Positions 55,089-64,000 of a DNA stretch of 64,000 nucleotides are shown here, piece after piece. The notes beneath the pieces were generated by a model, which ran no database searches, was not told the DNA's origin, and saw nothing but the letters and a program-made list of their open reading frames with translations. Every line of letters begins with the position of its first letter. The stretch's first letter is position 1. This DNA comes from Paraphoma chrysanthemicola (lineage: Eukaryota > Ascomycota > Dothideomycetes > Pleosporales > Phaeosphaeriaceae), in the NCBI GenBank assembly GCA_020744225.1, contig JAGMWG010000002.1, forward strand, positions 2,418,001 to 2,482,000, read 5' to 3'. Made by a program: the position numbers and the translations under genes.

Positions 55089-56423
55089 ATGTCAAACCAG
55101 CAAGTTGTACAGTCAAAGGGGATCTACCATGGTCTCCCAGTCTTTCCGTCAAGCATCAAAGGATTGACGGCGATCATCACTGGCGCCAATGGAATATCTG
55201 GGAATTACATGCTACGGGTTCTTGCGCAAGATCCCGAGCGTTGGAGCAAGATCTATTGCCTGTCGCGCCGACCTCCAGCAATTCCAAACGGACTACCCAA
55301 ACAAGCCGAGCACATTGCGCTAGACTTTCTCAAGGATCCAGAGGAGATTGCCAAGGTTTTGAAAGAAAAAGGTGTGAAAGCGGACTACGTGTTTTTCTAC
55401 AGCTATGTGCAAGCGAAGCCCAAGGAAGGTGGTGGCCTCTGGAGCGATGCCGAAGAGATGTGCAGAGTCAATGGTCGGTCAAAACACGACTAAGTCATCC
55501 ACAGACAATCCTACTAATATTTATCAGTCGCTCTGCTACAGAACTTCTGCGAAGCCCTTCCATTAGCTCACATTCAGCCAAAGGGCATCATGCTCCAGAC
55601 CGGCGCAAAGAATTATGGGGTCCATCTCGGCCCAAGTGCCCATCCTCAGGAAGAAACTGCGCCTCGCGTTACTCTTGAACCAAATTTCTACTACCCGCAA
55701 GAAGACTACCTCTGGGACTTTTGCAAGAAGCACAGCATCGATTGGAACGTCTGCATGCCCTCGAGCATCCTCGGCGCCGTCCCGGATGCCGCGATGAATA
55801 TGGTCTTTCCTCTCGGAGTCTATGCCAGTGTCCGCAAGCACCTCAGCGAAAAGCTCGAGTTTCCCTGTGACTTGAAACAATGGGAAAACACGCGGTGTTT
55901 GAGTACTAGCATGATGAACGGGTACATGGAAGAATGGGCTGTCCTTAGCGATGTCGCGAAGAATGAGAAGTTCAATACGATGGATGGTACGACATTCTCG
56001 TGGGGTAATTTCTGGCCGAAGTATGCGAGCTGGTATGGGATCGAATATGAGACGCCGAGCATGGATAGCAATGCATACACAGAGATCACAACGAGGTTTG
56101 ATCCGCCGCCAAGAGGTTTTGGGCCACCAGGAAAGTATAGGTATAGGTTCAGTCTTGTGGAATGGGCGAAGCAAGAGAAGGTTCAAAAGGCTTGGGAGGA
56201 AATAGTGTCTAAATATGGTCTGACAAGTGGAAAGTTGCAGGACATGGATATCGACCGCATCTTCGGCTTTACGGACGGATCGATGTTGGGCTCGACGCTT
56301 GATTTGACCATGAACAAGGCGAGAAAGCTAGGGTGGCATGGATTTGTCGATTCGAACGATGCGATCAAGGAGGTCTTGGGTGAATTTGCGGACTTGAAGA
56401 TGATCCCGCCTGTTGGGAAGTGA
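55089..56423 (+). CDS. PRISE-type SDR (progesterone 5-beta-reductase / iridoid synthase-like)
   Basis: Exons 55089-55473 and 55528-56423 (54-nt intron, GTCGGT donor, CTACTAAT branch, CAG acceptor) give 426 residues. Extended SDR with the NADP-binding motif TGANGISGNYM (31-41). Catalytic residues follow the PRISE scheme, not YxxxK: Lys156 in TGAKNYG and the Tyr of EPNFYYPQED near 183-184. The CMPSSILGAVPDAAMN block is typical. PRISE enzymes reduce enones (steroid-like, iridoid or small unsaturated carbonyls) with NADPH. In fungi the substrate is mostly unknown; some lie in toxin or pigment clusters, but no cluster genes are visible here. Confidence 0.88.
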
Positions 56424-57299
56424 GTGGGGTTGTCGCATTGAGCAGCATTTGTAGCAGCTGAGTATGTCTTACGTAGCAAAGAGCACATATCGACGCATGA
56501 ACATACTTAGGAGATGTTCACACTAATGTGAATCAACATGACCTTGCTTGCCCAGCCTGCTCATATACACTAATTATCAGCTCCCCAATATCAAAAGTTG
56601 CATTCCAATCTTTCCGAAGAGCACCACACCCACAACCTAAATTAGCAACGCAATTTCTCAACCACGACACTACAAGTCCAAGGCCTCAGGTCCAGAAGTC
56701 ACCAGTAAGCAGCATCATTTCCATTTGCTCAATGCATCCGACTCCTAGCTGTATGGCCGTGTACGATTGCTCTTTTCAAGACACAAGTACGAGAACGCAT
56801 AGTGATATTGGCTCATTCATCTCCCTATCCTCTCTCACTACTGCCTAAACCCGCGCCCGCGCAAACACATAAAACCTCCTCAACCCAAATTCCAAATCCT
56901 AGCTTTCTCTCCCACCTTGCCACATCTTCTATCTACATCCTCGCTCTACCATTTATATTATTTAATTCTCAATCTCTCCATCAATCCAGTACGCCTCAAC
57001 TTGGTACTGGCGGCCACACAAAAAAGGTCGGTCGTGATAAAACACTGGCCTCAGGCAAGCCAATGCCCCAGAGAGAAATATGGTTTCGGCTAGTGAAGAA
57101 TGAGTGTATGAGGTTCGCTAGCTTTTTTGCCTCCATTGTCACTCCCTTCGTGTGACTGGTCGGTGGGCGTGGGGACGTGGGTTCGAGATGGGGTGGGGGT
57201 GAATGGAGGTTAACGTGGCTGCTTTTTGGATTTCGATCGAGGTTCGATATCATACTAAGTCATTTTGAATCGTCGTACAATCTACATTCACGTAACCTC
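56424..57299. other. Intergenic between convergent PRISE and PAQR genes
   Basis: About 0.9 kb, pyrimidine-rich on the plus strand around 56640-56960. No gene supported. Confidence 0.4.
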
Positions 57300-58529
57300 T
57301 CATCCTCTAGCACAGATATCCCCTTGTCCGTGAACATGATCAAAACTCCTCAACAATCCAAAAAGGTGCGCGATGCCCGCGCATATCACCAGGCAATGCA
57401 TGATCTGATGACTCGAGCCCCATACATCAAATCTATACGGATACCACTTCTCCGGGATCTGGTTCTCATTAGCATACATCTTCACTATAACGATTGCGTT
57501 GGCGATATGTCGCGTACTCACTCTCATGCCATACATCGCCCCACCAACAAGATTAAATGTCGCCATCAACGCCATCCAATCAAGACTCATGCGCCACATT
57601 TGGGTTTCCCAGCCAAATTTGGAGATCCCGTGCACGATGGGAATGATGAACGAAAGGCCGAGGCCGGAGTACATGGCTGCTCGATATGGACGATACTTTG
57701 GGCGGCGAAAAGCTGGGTGTAAAGTTGCGTAGACACAGCCCGCAGCTAGGACGGAGACGAGGGTGTAGTATGTCTTTTGCAAGGATGCATCGCAGTAGAA
57801 GCCATAGTAAACGCATGGGATCGTCGAACCCCACATCAGAATTACGATGCCGAGCTACGATTGGTCAGCTTGTAGCGAGGGTGGATGCTTCTGGGGAAAG
57901 ACACACATAGTCTAGCTGGTTGCCAAAGATGTGCACGCTTTCACTGTGGTTATTGAAGACATGGAAACTGATAATAGGAGTTAGCTGTGGGACAAATATC
58001 ACAAGCATTGATGCAAACTTACGTCGCTGATAGAGCAAAGCATATCGCAACACCAAAGAAGAAAGTCGAGAATACTACGATATCTGCTGTAGTTGCGGAG
58101 CCGTATCTTGGCTGTAGGGAGTAGTAGACTGGTATCGGCAGCAAAAAGAATAGCGCTGAGCCGAGAAGATGTGAAAAGATGTTGACTGCGGAAGACAATT
58201 AGCTGAAGCAAAGGCGCATGATAGGCCGCCAATATGTTTGCTGACCTGTTTCGTTGTGTATGCCAAAGATACTTCCAATCGAATTCTTGTAGGACCGCGA
58301 GATCGACCTGATTGACGTTCTAGTCAGACCTAAATTCCTACAGCGACACACTTGGTTTGGCCTTTACCGATAGCTTGAGAGGATGTATTCGTTATCTTGG
58401 TACCACGCAGCTACCTCACAATTAGTGCTGGGAAATAACTTTGATACTATACCCACGTATCTCGTCCCAAGTGAGCAGTGCGCTGTCCCTCCTCTTCTTC
58501 ATTCGTTCTTGCGGGGCAGCCTGACGCAT
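57300..58529 (-). CDS. PAQR / adiponectin-receptor-like seven-helix protein (Izh type), 6 exons
   Basis: Exons 58457-58529, 58368-58410, 58246-58307, 58023-58185, 57907-57967 and 57300-57854, introns of 46-60 nt, give 318 residues. The N terminus reads LLTWDEIPAWYQDNEYILSSYR. The active-site-like metal and Ser residues of the CREST superfamily are all present: GIHNETVNIFSH, SATFH (SxxxH), LDY (Asp) and HQIMH (HxxxH) near the C terminus. Yeast members Izh1-4 affect zinc and sterol balance; animal members are ceramidase-like adiponectin receptors. Only the last exon is visible as a long ORF, and the join recovers the conserved first half. Ligand unknown. Confidence 0.92.
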
Positions 58530-59075
58530 ATCAGATCAGATCATCAAAAGTGGACGCTTGGAAAGGTGTACTCACTGCCTGCTCGGCCACTGCTGTGGGA
58601 CCGGACCTGCGCGATCGCATACTCTTTGTCTGTACACGAATTGTGGGAAGAGGGATCAATGATCCGTGCAAGAAAGATGTAGCACCCACGCGCTAGTAGC
58701 CAAAAGGGGAAGGTCCGAGCTTGGATCTGTTACTACTCAACCGCAACGTCCGTGGGTTGAGTGATGATACGACACTTTCCGCCCACCTAACACATCCAAG
58801 ACAGGTGTCTAATGTATTAAATGCTTCTGTTGCAACATGCCGCTGCCCGCGTTTCAGAGTAGCGCCCTCCCGCGCTTTTGGCCCCAAACTATTCCTCCTC
58901 GGGAAGCACCCAGCGCTTATCGACACTTTATCCGGGGGCCAAAGATGTAGGATTCGCCTGATACAGTTCGCGGGTCATCTCTTCATTCGATTGGCATGGC
59001 AGGATACGCGATGGTGCAGTCGTATAAGCGGGACGATCCGCAGTGCATCGTCGTCTCACATGTCACTTCTTCACG
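58530..59075. promoter_or_regulatory. Divergent promoter between PAQR and membrane-protein genes
   Basis: About 0.55 kb between two opposed start codons. No distinct motif picked out. Confidence 0.45.
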
Positions 59076-60847
59076 ATGGCTACAGGCACACTCTGGCTTA
59101 GCTTGGCTCTGTTCGGACTCTTTTTACGAACTTCTGCTATAAGCATCGGTAAAGTTGACACCACAAATACCGTGGGTTTTGTCAGAGAGGACAATCAACG
59201 TGACACCATTTCACTGCTCCTCAGCTGCTTCGCCACGCTTGGCCTCTGCGTTTACTCGGCTGTGCATCTGAACGTGCCTAGAAAAGGCGAGCGATACTAC
59301 TGGACTCTACTGCGGGAGCTCGGCTGGTGTGTCATTGGCTTGTTCGCGCCAGAGTTGATACTATACACGGCATGGAGGCAATTGGCATCTGCACGCCAGC
59401 TTCGGTATGAAGTCGAGCAGGCAAGAAGCAGGCCGACTGATGCATCGACTTCGAGTGAAAAGGTAAGTAGAGAGTATTGACACAAACATTGGGTCCAAAT
59501 ATACTGACAGTACAACAGATAGAAGCTACGGTTTCAGAGTCGCCGTCAAGCGACAAACGAAGAGCCCCATGGACCATTGCACATGGTTTCTACGGCAGTA
59601 TGGGCGGATTCGCTATCGATCTCGATGATGCTGATGAGCACTACGCGCAACTCTTCGGCGGTGCCAAGCAGCTCACGTTGACAGCAAAAGGCATCGCCCT
59701 CCTCGCGCATTGCGGCCACATTCCAGACATTTCCCTCGAGGACATCAAGGACAAGAACAAAGCCGACGGCCTCGCCAAGCTGCTCGTCTGTATCCAAGCC
59801 GGATGGATGATCGTCCAAGTCATCACTCGAACAGCCACTGGCCTGCCGACATCGTTGCTGGAAGTGCATACAGTAGCCCACGTCGTCTGCGCGTTGATCA
59901 TGTACGTGCTCTGGTGGCATAAACCCCGCCAAGTCACATCGCCCACGCTCCTCAAGGGAGACTGGCTGTGGCCTCTAGCAGCATACATGTTCCTTGCCAG
60001 CCGCATGAGCGGAGAACCGCCAAAAGGCACACTAGGCAGATTCCGCGTCGCTACTCCACAACTCAAGAAGCTGGTGTATATTGAGCACGATGGGTCTCAG
60101 GAAACAACAGACAACGATATATCTCGCATGGCCTCTACTGACACTATCGTCAATGGCTCCTTCGTACCACGTCCTTCATCCTCAGATCTAGCCCAGCCGC
60201 CTCCATCACCCATGCCCTCGGACACCATCACCGCCGCGCAAAGAAACTTAGCCGCCGAAGCTGTATCACTCTACCCACCCCTCCGCGCACGCTTCACTTC
60301 CACCTCCGACCCCATCCTACGCGAATACGCCACCCTTCACCACTCTGCCCTAAACTCACACACCCCCACCCCCTCCATCTCATACCCCTACGCAACCGAA
60401 CTCGTGCAACCCCACGCCCTCGACTGGCCCAACGCAGGCCTCCTACGCCGCACGCAATCGCTCATCATGGGCATGGTCCTGTGGGGCGCATCCATGGCGT
60501 ACGGCGCCATCCACGTTGGGGCGTGGACGTACTTCTTCCCATCTGCGCTCGAGCGACTCCTCTGGCGTCTATCATCCGTCTGGGTAACGTTCTGCGCGGG
60601 GTTCTGGCTCGTTACAAATATGCTAGCGCATTTGTTTCCCTGGATAGATGGCGTGTGGGTCGCGTATAACGAGCGGCGGCTGGGGTGGGTGTGGGTGTTT
60701 GTGATTACGGGGTTGTGTGTTGCGTGTGGAGTGAGTTATGTTGCGAGTCGGGCGTATTTGGTGCTTGAGGCGTTTGTGAGTATACGCAGTGTGCCGGTTG
60801 GGGTGTATTTGACGCCGGGGTGGGCGGAGGTGTTTCCGCATTTATGA
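59076..60847 (+). CDS. Multi-pass fungal membrane protein, unknown function
   Basis: Exons 59076-59462 and 59519-60847 (56-nt intron, GTAAGT donor, TACTGAC branch, CAACAG acceptor) give 571 residues. An N-terminal helix or signal (LWLSLALFGLFLRTSA) is followed by LLLSCFATLGLCVYSAVHLNV and WTLLRELGWCVIGLFAPELIL, then FYGSMGGFAIDLDD, a calcium-site-like acidic patch, and HTVAHVVCALIMYVLWWHKP. A cytosolic Ser/Pro-rich linker precedes further helices. This arrangement is typical of a large uncharacterised Pezizomycotina family often found beside incompatibility genes. No catalytic motif seen; the start at 59076 puts the first helix at the N terminus. Confidence 0.82.
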
Positions 60848-61093
60848 GGGGTGGTGGATTATGATACCCATATATGATTGAATATAATGTTTGTGAAAAT
60901 GTGCCTGAGACGTGACGGTTGCAGGGGATTTGGTGACACGTTTGGTGCGTAATTTGTTATGTTCGAGTAGCGGCTCATCGAGGGGTTTTGATACTGCTAA
61001 TCCAACAGAGTGTGAACGCCATCACTATATCCGACCCTCGTCTATGGGGTATATGTGTAAAATGAGAAAGACATGAATACATGAATAGGAGAG

Positions 61094-62321
61094 TTATCCA
61101 AAGACCCTGAGAAACCCCCACAAGCCAGCACCGCAAAGGACGGGTATCGTCAGATTGTCGTCCCATCCAAACAGGTCAATCGCCTCACTTGCACTTGCAA
61201 TGAAGCCCGAGGCAACAGACATTGCTGCCAACGCCCAATACCCAGTAATCGATGCATGTGCCGCATCTAGTCCCAGCACATCTCTCGCCTGCTTGGGTAG
61301 CATGAGGACATCCTGAAAGGCAAATGCATATTCGCCTTGGTTATATTCGGCGAACTTGGGACCGAGCCAGCCCCACCAGACGGCTGCGGTGATAATGCCA
61401 GTAATGCAGGCTGCAATCGAGCCCGCGAGACTCTTGCCGCGCCTGATCGCAGGTGTGTATTTTCCCCATAACCTGCCAAATGTGCTGGCCGCAGTGTCGC
61501 ACCAGCTTAGAAGCAAAATAGCCATTACGCCGACGTCCTTGGGGCAGAAGCGCATGACGATCCATGCACCCAGAAGGTATGAAATGACGCCATTGTAGCC
61601 GTCGACCTCTGACTCGCGCATGAGCGCGCCTAGGCAGCGGATATAGAAGCGGTTGATCTGCCAGTAGCGATGTCGCAAAACGTCGGTCAACGCAATGGGA
61701 ACGAGCATGGTAAGCAGGACCGGGTGGATTGACGAAGTTTGCGTGCCAGTGACGTAGAGGAAGAGGGTCAGGAAGCCGATGGACACGTGGAGGATCTTGC
61801 GGGGAATCTCGTGCTTGTGGATCTGCAATGTGTTAGCAACAAAGACACTCAGTCCTTCTGCGAATGATGTGACGTACGAATGACCGCCATTTCTGGTGGA
61901 TTGGAATCAGCCCAAGTGGACTCGGACTCCTGCTCATTTCTCTCCAGTAGTTCTTGTTCGCCTGCGCGGGGCTCAGGTGTCCGTTGGAGGTGCCATTCGG
62001 CGTCAACTCCAGGCTCTTCTTCAAGCCGTTCAGCTGGCGCCTGCTCGTGAGACCGCTCATGCGTCTCCTGCCTGCAACTCCACGGCTCTCCAGAATCGGA
62101 CTCCGGCTCCTAGCCCGCGCCCGCTTCTCCGGGTCCGAGCCTGACGAGTCCTCATCGATCTGCGGCGGCGACTGCACGCGGGTTTGCTTGTTCTTGCGCG
62201 TCGAGGAGCGCGTCACGGGGCCAAAGTAGCTCTCTTGGGTGCTGCCTGCCTCGGACGGCGTGGGTGAGGGCGATATGACGCGCGGGGTCTGCGGGATCTG
62301 GTACTGGCGTGAGGACTCCAT
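61094..62321 (-). CDS. CTP-dependent diacylglycerol kinase (Dgk1-like)
   Basis: Exons 61878-62321 and 61094-61822 (55-nt intron, GTACGT..TTGCAG) give 390 residues. The C-terminal ~240 residues are a CTP-transferase-type membrane domain: HEIPRKILHVSIGFLTLFLY, SYLLGAWIVMRFCPKD, LLLSWCDTAASTFGRLWGKYT, RRGKSLAGSIAACITG, VASGFIASASEAIDLFGWDDN. This matches Dgk1/Hsd1 of the nuclear/ER membrane, which phosphorylates diacylglycerol with CTP and counters the lipin phosphatase Pah1. The first ~150 residues are Ser/Arg-rich and disordered, with RSRSPI repeats. The frame upstream of Met 62321 has no ATG, so that start is decided. Confidence 0.9.
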
Positions 62322-63070
62322 GGCGATGCGCCAACAGGTGGGAAAGTAGGGCAGCGGAGGTGCGCGGATGACGCCGGAAAGACGAGAGCGCGCGTCGTCT
62401 ATAAGGAGAGCGACGTGGGCGAGCAAACTCGGGGCTCCCGGAGGGATGTAGGAAGGTTGGTGAGGCTGAGTGGGCGCGTCTGCAGTGACGGAGCTTACAG
62501 TGGCTTCGACATGGGCGTGTGGTCTGTCAGCCTCTGCTGGTTGGAGTCCTAGACGCGCAAATTCGTCCGGCCGCCGCGCATCGTCTGGCGAGACAGAGGA
62601 TGCCACAATGCGAGCGGGCGACGGCGGTCGGGGGACTGCGGGAGGGTTTATAGGTAGGGGGTGTCTCGGACGGTGACGGCGACGTATGTAATCTTGCTGC
62701 TGCTTAGGTTGCACTGGAAATTGGCGATGCAATCATGCGAATGCGCGGATCGTGTGCCTGCGGAAATCCCGGCTTGGCGGTGAGATCAGCTTGCATGTGA
62801 AGGCGCAAGGCTGGACAGAGAACAGTCTATTATTGCAGCGAAGACGGCACGCTGGAAGTCTTTTCGGGCAGCGATCACGCTTGTCGAGTCTTGCACGCTG
62901 GACATGCAGCACATATGACGACTGTGACACGCACCGCCGGCTGCACCTGCCCCGTTGTGAGTGTGGCGTCAGCAGCCAATCAGAGCGCGCGCAGCTCCGG
63001 GAACTTTTTTTCGTGGCACAAAAGTTGCTGAGAACATGTCTGCTCTGCAGAGTCGCAACATCAGAACAAA
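62322..63070. promoter_or_regulatory. Divergent promoter between Dgk1 and Spb4 genes
   Basis: 750 bp between opposed starts. Only stop-free shadow frames are visible. Confidence 0.45.
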
Positions 63071-64000
63071 ATGGCGCCGCAGACGAAACAGGACCGGGCC
63101 TTCAGCGCGCTGACCCCGGCGCTTTCAGAATGGATCATAGAGGCTGTCGATGCAATGGGCTTTGTGAAGACGACGCCGGTCCAGCATGCAGCCATTCCCA
63201 TGTTCATGAAGAACTCAGATGTCGTCGTCGAGGCAGTGACTGGAAGCGGCAAGACTCTGGCGTAGGATGAAGACTCTCGACTGGAAACCCCAAGAATCTA
63301 ACAAGTGCTCAGGTTTCTTATACCCATCGTGGAGCGACTGCTTCGGCTCGACGCGCCCATTAAGAAGCATCACGTGGGCGCAATCATCATATCGCCCACA
63401 AGGGAACTGGCTACACAAATCCACACGGTACTGTCGTCACTACTCAGATTTCATGCCCCATCTGCAGCATTGCTCGAGCCTGAAGACGAAGACACGGACA
63501 TGGAAGATGCCGACGCTCCACCAAAACCAACATTTCCCCCAGGGACGCTCAAAGTCTTGCCTCAACTATTGCTCGGCGGTTCAGTCACACCAGCACAAGA
63601 TCTCAGTGCATTCCTGAAACGATCACCAAACATTCTCATTGGCACCCCTGGAAGGCTTCTGGAGCTGCTGCGTTCGCCACATGTTCATTGTCCTCAGTCA
63701 TCGTTTGATGCCTTGGTGCTTGACGAAGCAGATCGTCTACTCGATCTTGGCTTCAAAGAAGATTTACAAAAAATCATTTCCCGGCTGCCCAAGCAAAGAA
63801 GAACTGGCTTGTTTAGCGCAAGTATGAGCGAGGCTGTCGACCAGCTCATTCGCGTGGGTCTGCGAAACCCAGTGCGCATAGCGGTCAAGGTCAAGGCAAG
63901 AGCCGTCAACGGCAAAGTCGGCGAAGACGGCAAAATCGAGGACAAGAGAACACCAGCGAGTCTGCAGATGTCCTACCTCATCACGCCTCCTTCGCACAAG
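63071..64000 (+). CDS. DEAD-box RNA helicase Spb4, 5' part
   Basis: Exons 63071-63261 and 63313 to the window edge (51-nt intron, GTAGGA donor, TCTAAC branch, CTCAG acceptor); about 290 residues are visible and the gene continues beyond. Motifs: [12 protein letters not shown] (Q region), [10 protein letters not shown] (Walker A, split by the intron), [31 protein letters not shown] and [13 protein letters not shown] (motif III as SAS). The [15 protein letters not shown] block points to Spb4, needed in the nucleolus for 60S ribosomal subunit assembly. The acidic insertion [13 protein letters not shown] before GGSV is typical of fungal Spb4. Truncated only by the window. Confidence 0.92.

Noticed and set aside
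46409..56423. Secondary-metabolite cluster formed by the oxygenase and PRISE reductase
   Set aside because: They are about 7.4 kb apart with F-box and helicase genes between, and no synthase, P450 or transporter accompanies them.
61833..62732. Extended N terminus for the Dgk1-like protein
   Set aside because: The upstream frame has no ATG; the first in-frame ATG is at 62321.
63790..63850. SAS in place of SAT in the Spb4 motif III as a defect
   Set aside because: I recall this substitution as common in fungal Spb4-type helicases and the rest of the core is intact.

Overview
This looks like a stretch of a filamentous ascomycete nuclear genome (Pezizomycotina, most likely a dothideomycete). 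The reasons are the dense genes on both strands, short introns (mostly 46-62 nt, a few 99-142 nt) with GT..AG ends and CTAAC/CTGAC-type branch points, and typical families: a HET domain, a class II hydrophobin, F-box-like proteins, a PRISE-type SDR, a TDT/Ssu1 carrier, a secreted SurE phosphatase and 2EXR-like proteins. The genus cannot be fixed by eye. No tRNA, rRNA, CRISPR or intact transposon was recognised. All exon joins were worked out by hand from reading frame, donor, branch and acceptor.

Layout. 0.1-2.9 kb: a PSP1-domain protein (minus). 2.9-9.8 kb: almost 7 kb without a recognisable gene, ending in a TpA-rich patch. 9.8-12.9 kb: bleomycin hydrolase and an SDR (both minus). 14.6-20.4 kb: a MARVEL-like membrane protein, a secreted SurE phosphatase, an F-box-like protein and a TDT/Ssu1-type carrier. 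21-28.5 kb: a coiled-coil protein, a Thg1-like enzyme, a glycosylated membrane protein, a small secreted cysteine protein and a TLC-domain protein. 29-34.6 kb: a protein with a SUMO-interaction-like motif, diverging from mitochondrial seryl-tRNA synthetase, then a BTB protein.

35-40.2 kb is the most accessory part. It holds a HET-domain gene, a gene-poor spacer, a spliced membrane-protein gene that appears to have lost its 5' end, and a class II hydrophobin with a clear TATA box. 40.9-50.4 kb: a Ubc7/Ubc15-type E2, a kelch receptor-like membrane protein, a 2-oxoglutarate/Fe(II) oxygenase, an F-box-like protein and a small coiled-coil ORF. 51-64 kb: an Upf1-like SF1 helicase, a PRISE-type reductase, a six-exon PAQR receptor, a multi-pass membrane protein, the CTP-dependent diacylglycerol kinase Dgk1, and the start of the ribosome-biogenesis helicase Spb4, which runs off the window edge.

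The genes do not form an obvious pathway or biosynthetic cluster. Most are housekeeping or surface functions. I did not find a convincing new multi-gene system. The best leads are a bleomycin hydrolase with an N-myristoylation signal and a pre-trimmed C terminus, a bacterial-type Thg1-like protein, a truncated membrane gene beside HET and hydrophobin genes, and a perfect 10-bp hairpin upstream of the Thg1-like gene.
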